Positions 63,084-64,000 of a DNA stretch of 64,000 nucleotides are shown piece by piece (position 1 is the stretch's first letter; every line of letters starts with the position of its first letter). The notes beneath the pieces were generated by a model that was not told the origin of the DNA, did not search any database, and saw only the letters and a program-made list of their open reading frames with translations. The stretch comes from Calothrix sp. NIES-4101 (GTDB taxonomy: Bacteria; Cyanobacteriota; Cyanobacteriia; Cyanobacteriales; Nostocaceae), in the NCBI GenBank assembly GCA_004296455.1, contig AP018280.1, forward strand, positions 6,374,794 to 6,438,793, read 5' to 3'. The translations under genes were made by a program, and so were the position numbers.

Positions 63084-64000
63084 ATGGAATCAAAAGAACA
63101 ACACATTGAAGAAATAGACTTTCATAAATACTGGCTTGTATTGCAACGTCGCTGGGTTCCTGCTGTAGGAGTTTTTGCTGGTGTCGTCACAGCCGCAACA
63201 GCGAATACCATGACTTTGAAACCAAGCTATAAAGCCGAAGGTAGTTTGCTGATTCGCATGAGTCATACTGCTTCCCTCACTGGAGTAGGTGAATCAATGG
63301 GACGGATTGAATCGATCGCTACAAATAGTAATCCATCCGATACCCAAGCTAGGATAGTTGCATCAACTCCAGTGATTGAGGAGACAGTGCGATCGCTCAA
63401 TTTACGGGATGAAGATGGTAAGCTGATCAAAGCTAAGGATTTCTTGGGTAAGCTCAAGGTTGAAGGGGCAAAAGGAACAGATATTTTACAGGTATCCTAT
63501 CAAGATCGAGACCCAGAGTTAGCCGCAAAAGCAGTTAATAAGGTGATTGATACCTATATTAAATCAAATATGCAGTCGAATCGCGCTGAAGCGGAGGCTG
63601 CGGGTAAGTTTATTGCTCAACAGTTACCCCGCTCTGAACGTGCAGTTAAAGTAGCGGAATCGGAACTGCGTAGATTTAAAGAGAGTAATAAAACTATTTT
63701 CCTTCAGGAAGAAACCAGTGCCACAGTTGAGAACATTGCCAAATTAGAGCAAGAGATTACCACTGCACAGGCGCAGTTAGCTGATGTGGGTAGGCGTTCC
63801 CAAGATTTGTTACAGGAAGTCAATATTGATTCGCGTCAAGCTGTAACCTCGGCTTCTCTAAGTGATACTCCTGGGGTACAAGAGGTTTTAAAGGAATTTC
63901 AAGAAGCACAAAGCAAACTGGCTGTCGAAGAAAGTCGATTTTCTCCTGAACACCCCAGTGTCATTAATTTGAAAGAAAAAGTCACTGCTCTCAATCGTGT
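63084..64000 (+). CDS. Wzc/Wzz-type polysaccharide chain-length and export protein (partial)
   Basis: The frame is open from the ATG at 63084 to the end of the window, 305 residues, with no stop. A membrane helix near residues 25-44 (VPAVGVFAGVVTAATANTM) is followed by the Wzz domain (YKAEGSLLIRMSH, ATNSNPSDTQARIVASTPVIEETV, ILQVSYQDRDPELAAKAVNKVIDTYI) and a long coiled coil (AERAVKVAE-like stretches, IAKLEQEITTAQAQL, FSPEHPSVINLKEKV). Full-length relatives add a second helix and a BY-kinase domain beyond residue 450, which would lie outside the window. Such proteins control chain length and export of exopolysaccharide. It fits the preceding sugar transferase and GDP-fucose genes. Confidence 0.9.
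   Translation, partial: MESKEQHIEEIDFHKYWLVLQRRWVPAVGVFAGVVTAATANTMTLKPSYKAEGSLLIRMSHTASLTGVGESMGRIESIATNSNPSDTQARIVASTPVIEETVRSLNLRDEDGKLIKAKDFLGKLKVEGAKGTDILQVSYQDRDPELAAKAVNKVIDTYIKSNMQSNRAEAEAAGKFIAQQLPRSERAVKVAESELRRFKESNKTIFLQEETSATVENIAKLEQEITTAQAQLADVGRRSQDLLQEVNIDSRQAVTSASLSDTPGVQEVLKEFQEAQSKLAVEESRFSPEHPSVINLKEKVTALNR

Overview
The window comes from a filamentous, probably heterocyst-forming cyanobacterium of the order Nostocales. The evidence is the frequent HIP1 octamer GCGATCGC, long AT-rich spacers with heptamer and octamer tandem repeats, very large Ser/Thr-kinase/histidine-kinase hybrids, an NDH-1 subunit NdhB of the cyanobacterial type, a fused Bgt-type amino-acid transporter, a Mo-nitrogenase C-terminus-like protein, a CSP41-like protein and the acpP-fabF-tkt block. 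No species is assigned. Coding density is modest, and many spacers exceed 500 bp.

Layout. 1-9 kb: tRNA-Ser(UGA), a CBS-type histidine kinase and a 1944-residue Ser/Thr kinase-ATPase-GAF-PAS-histidine kinase. 8.5-14.6 kb: topA, a small RRM RNA-binding protein and ndhB. 15.8-18.1 kb: a two-gene unit of a UbiA-superfamily membrane enzyme with an altered first Asp motif and a cytochrome P450. 18.4-28.8 kb: a second giant hybrid kinase, UDP-GlcNAc 2-epimerase and a PAS/GAF histidine kinase. 29-35 kb: a 370-bp MITE with an exact 8-bp target duplication, an orphan helical protein resembling heme-oxygenase-like di-iron enzymes, a type II NADH dehydrogenase and a bgtB-bgtA transporter operon. 35.5-48.9 kb: a sulfite-oxidase-fold protein, rpmF, a membrane pseudo-orthocaspase, a Mo-nitrogenase C-terminus-like protein, an ArsB/NhaD-type permease, a DMT exporter, a methyltransferase, several conserved hypotheticals and a CrtISO-like flavoprotein. 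49-54.4 kb: an HdrB/CCG protein, then acpP-fabF-tkt. 54.5-64 kb: an Uma2 remnant, a CSP41-like protein and an exopolysaccharide locus (glycosyltransferase, priming sugar transferase, GDP-L-fucose pathway gmd and fcl, and a chain-length/tyrosine-kinase-type protein running off the end).

How the genes work together. Four histidine kinases share nearly the same transmitter region, and no response regulator is encoded in the window, so they look like orphan sensors. AcpP and FabF are the carrier and a condensing enzyme of fatty-acid synthesis, with transketolase next to them. Gmd and Fcl make GDP-L-fucose, while the sugar transferase, glycosyltransferase and Wzc-like protein would assemble and export a polysaccharide that may contain fucose. 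The least explained parts are the UbiA-P450 pair, the heme-oxygenase-fold orphan, the pseudo-orthocaspase with its C-terminal repeats, and several families of small dispersed inverted-repeat elements. Functions are inferred from motifs read by eye; no database search was run.
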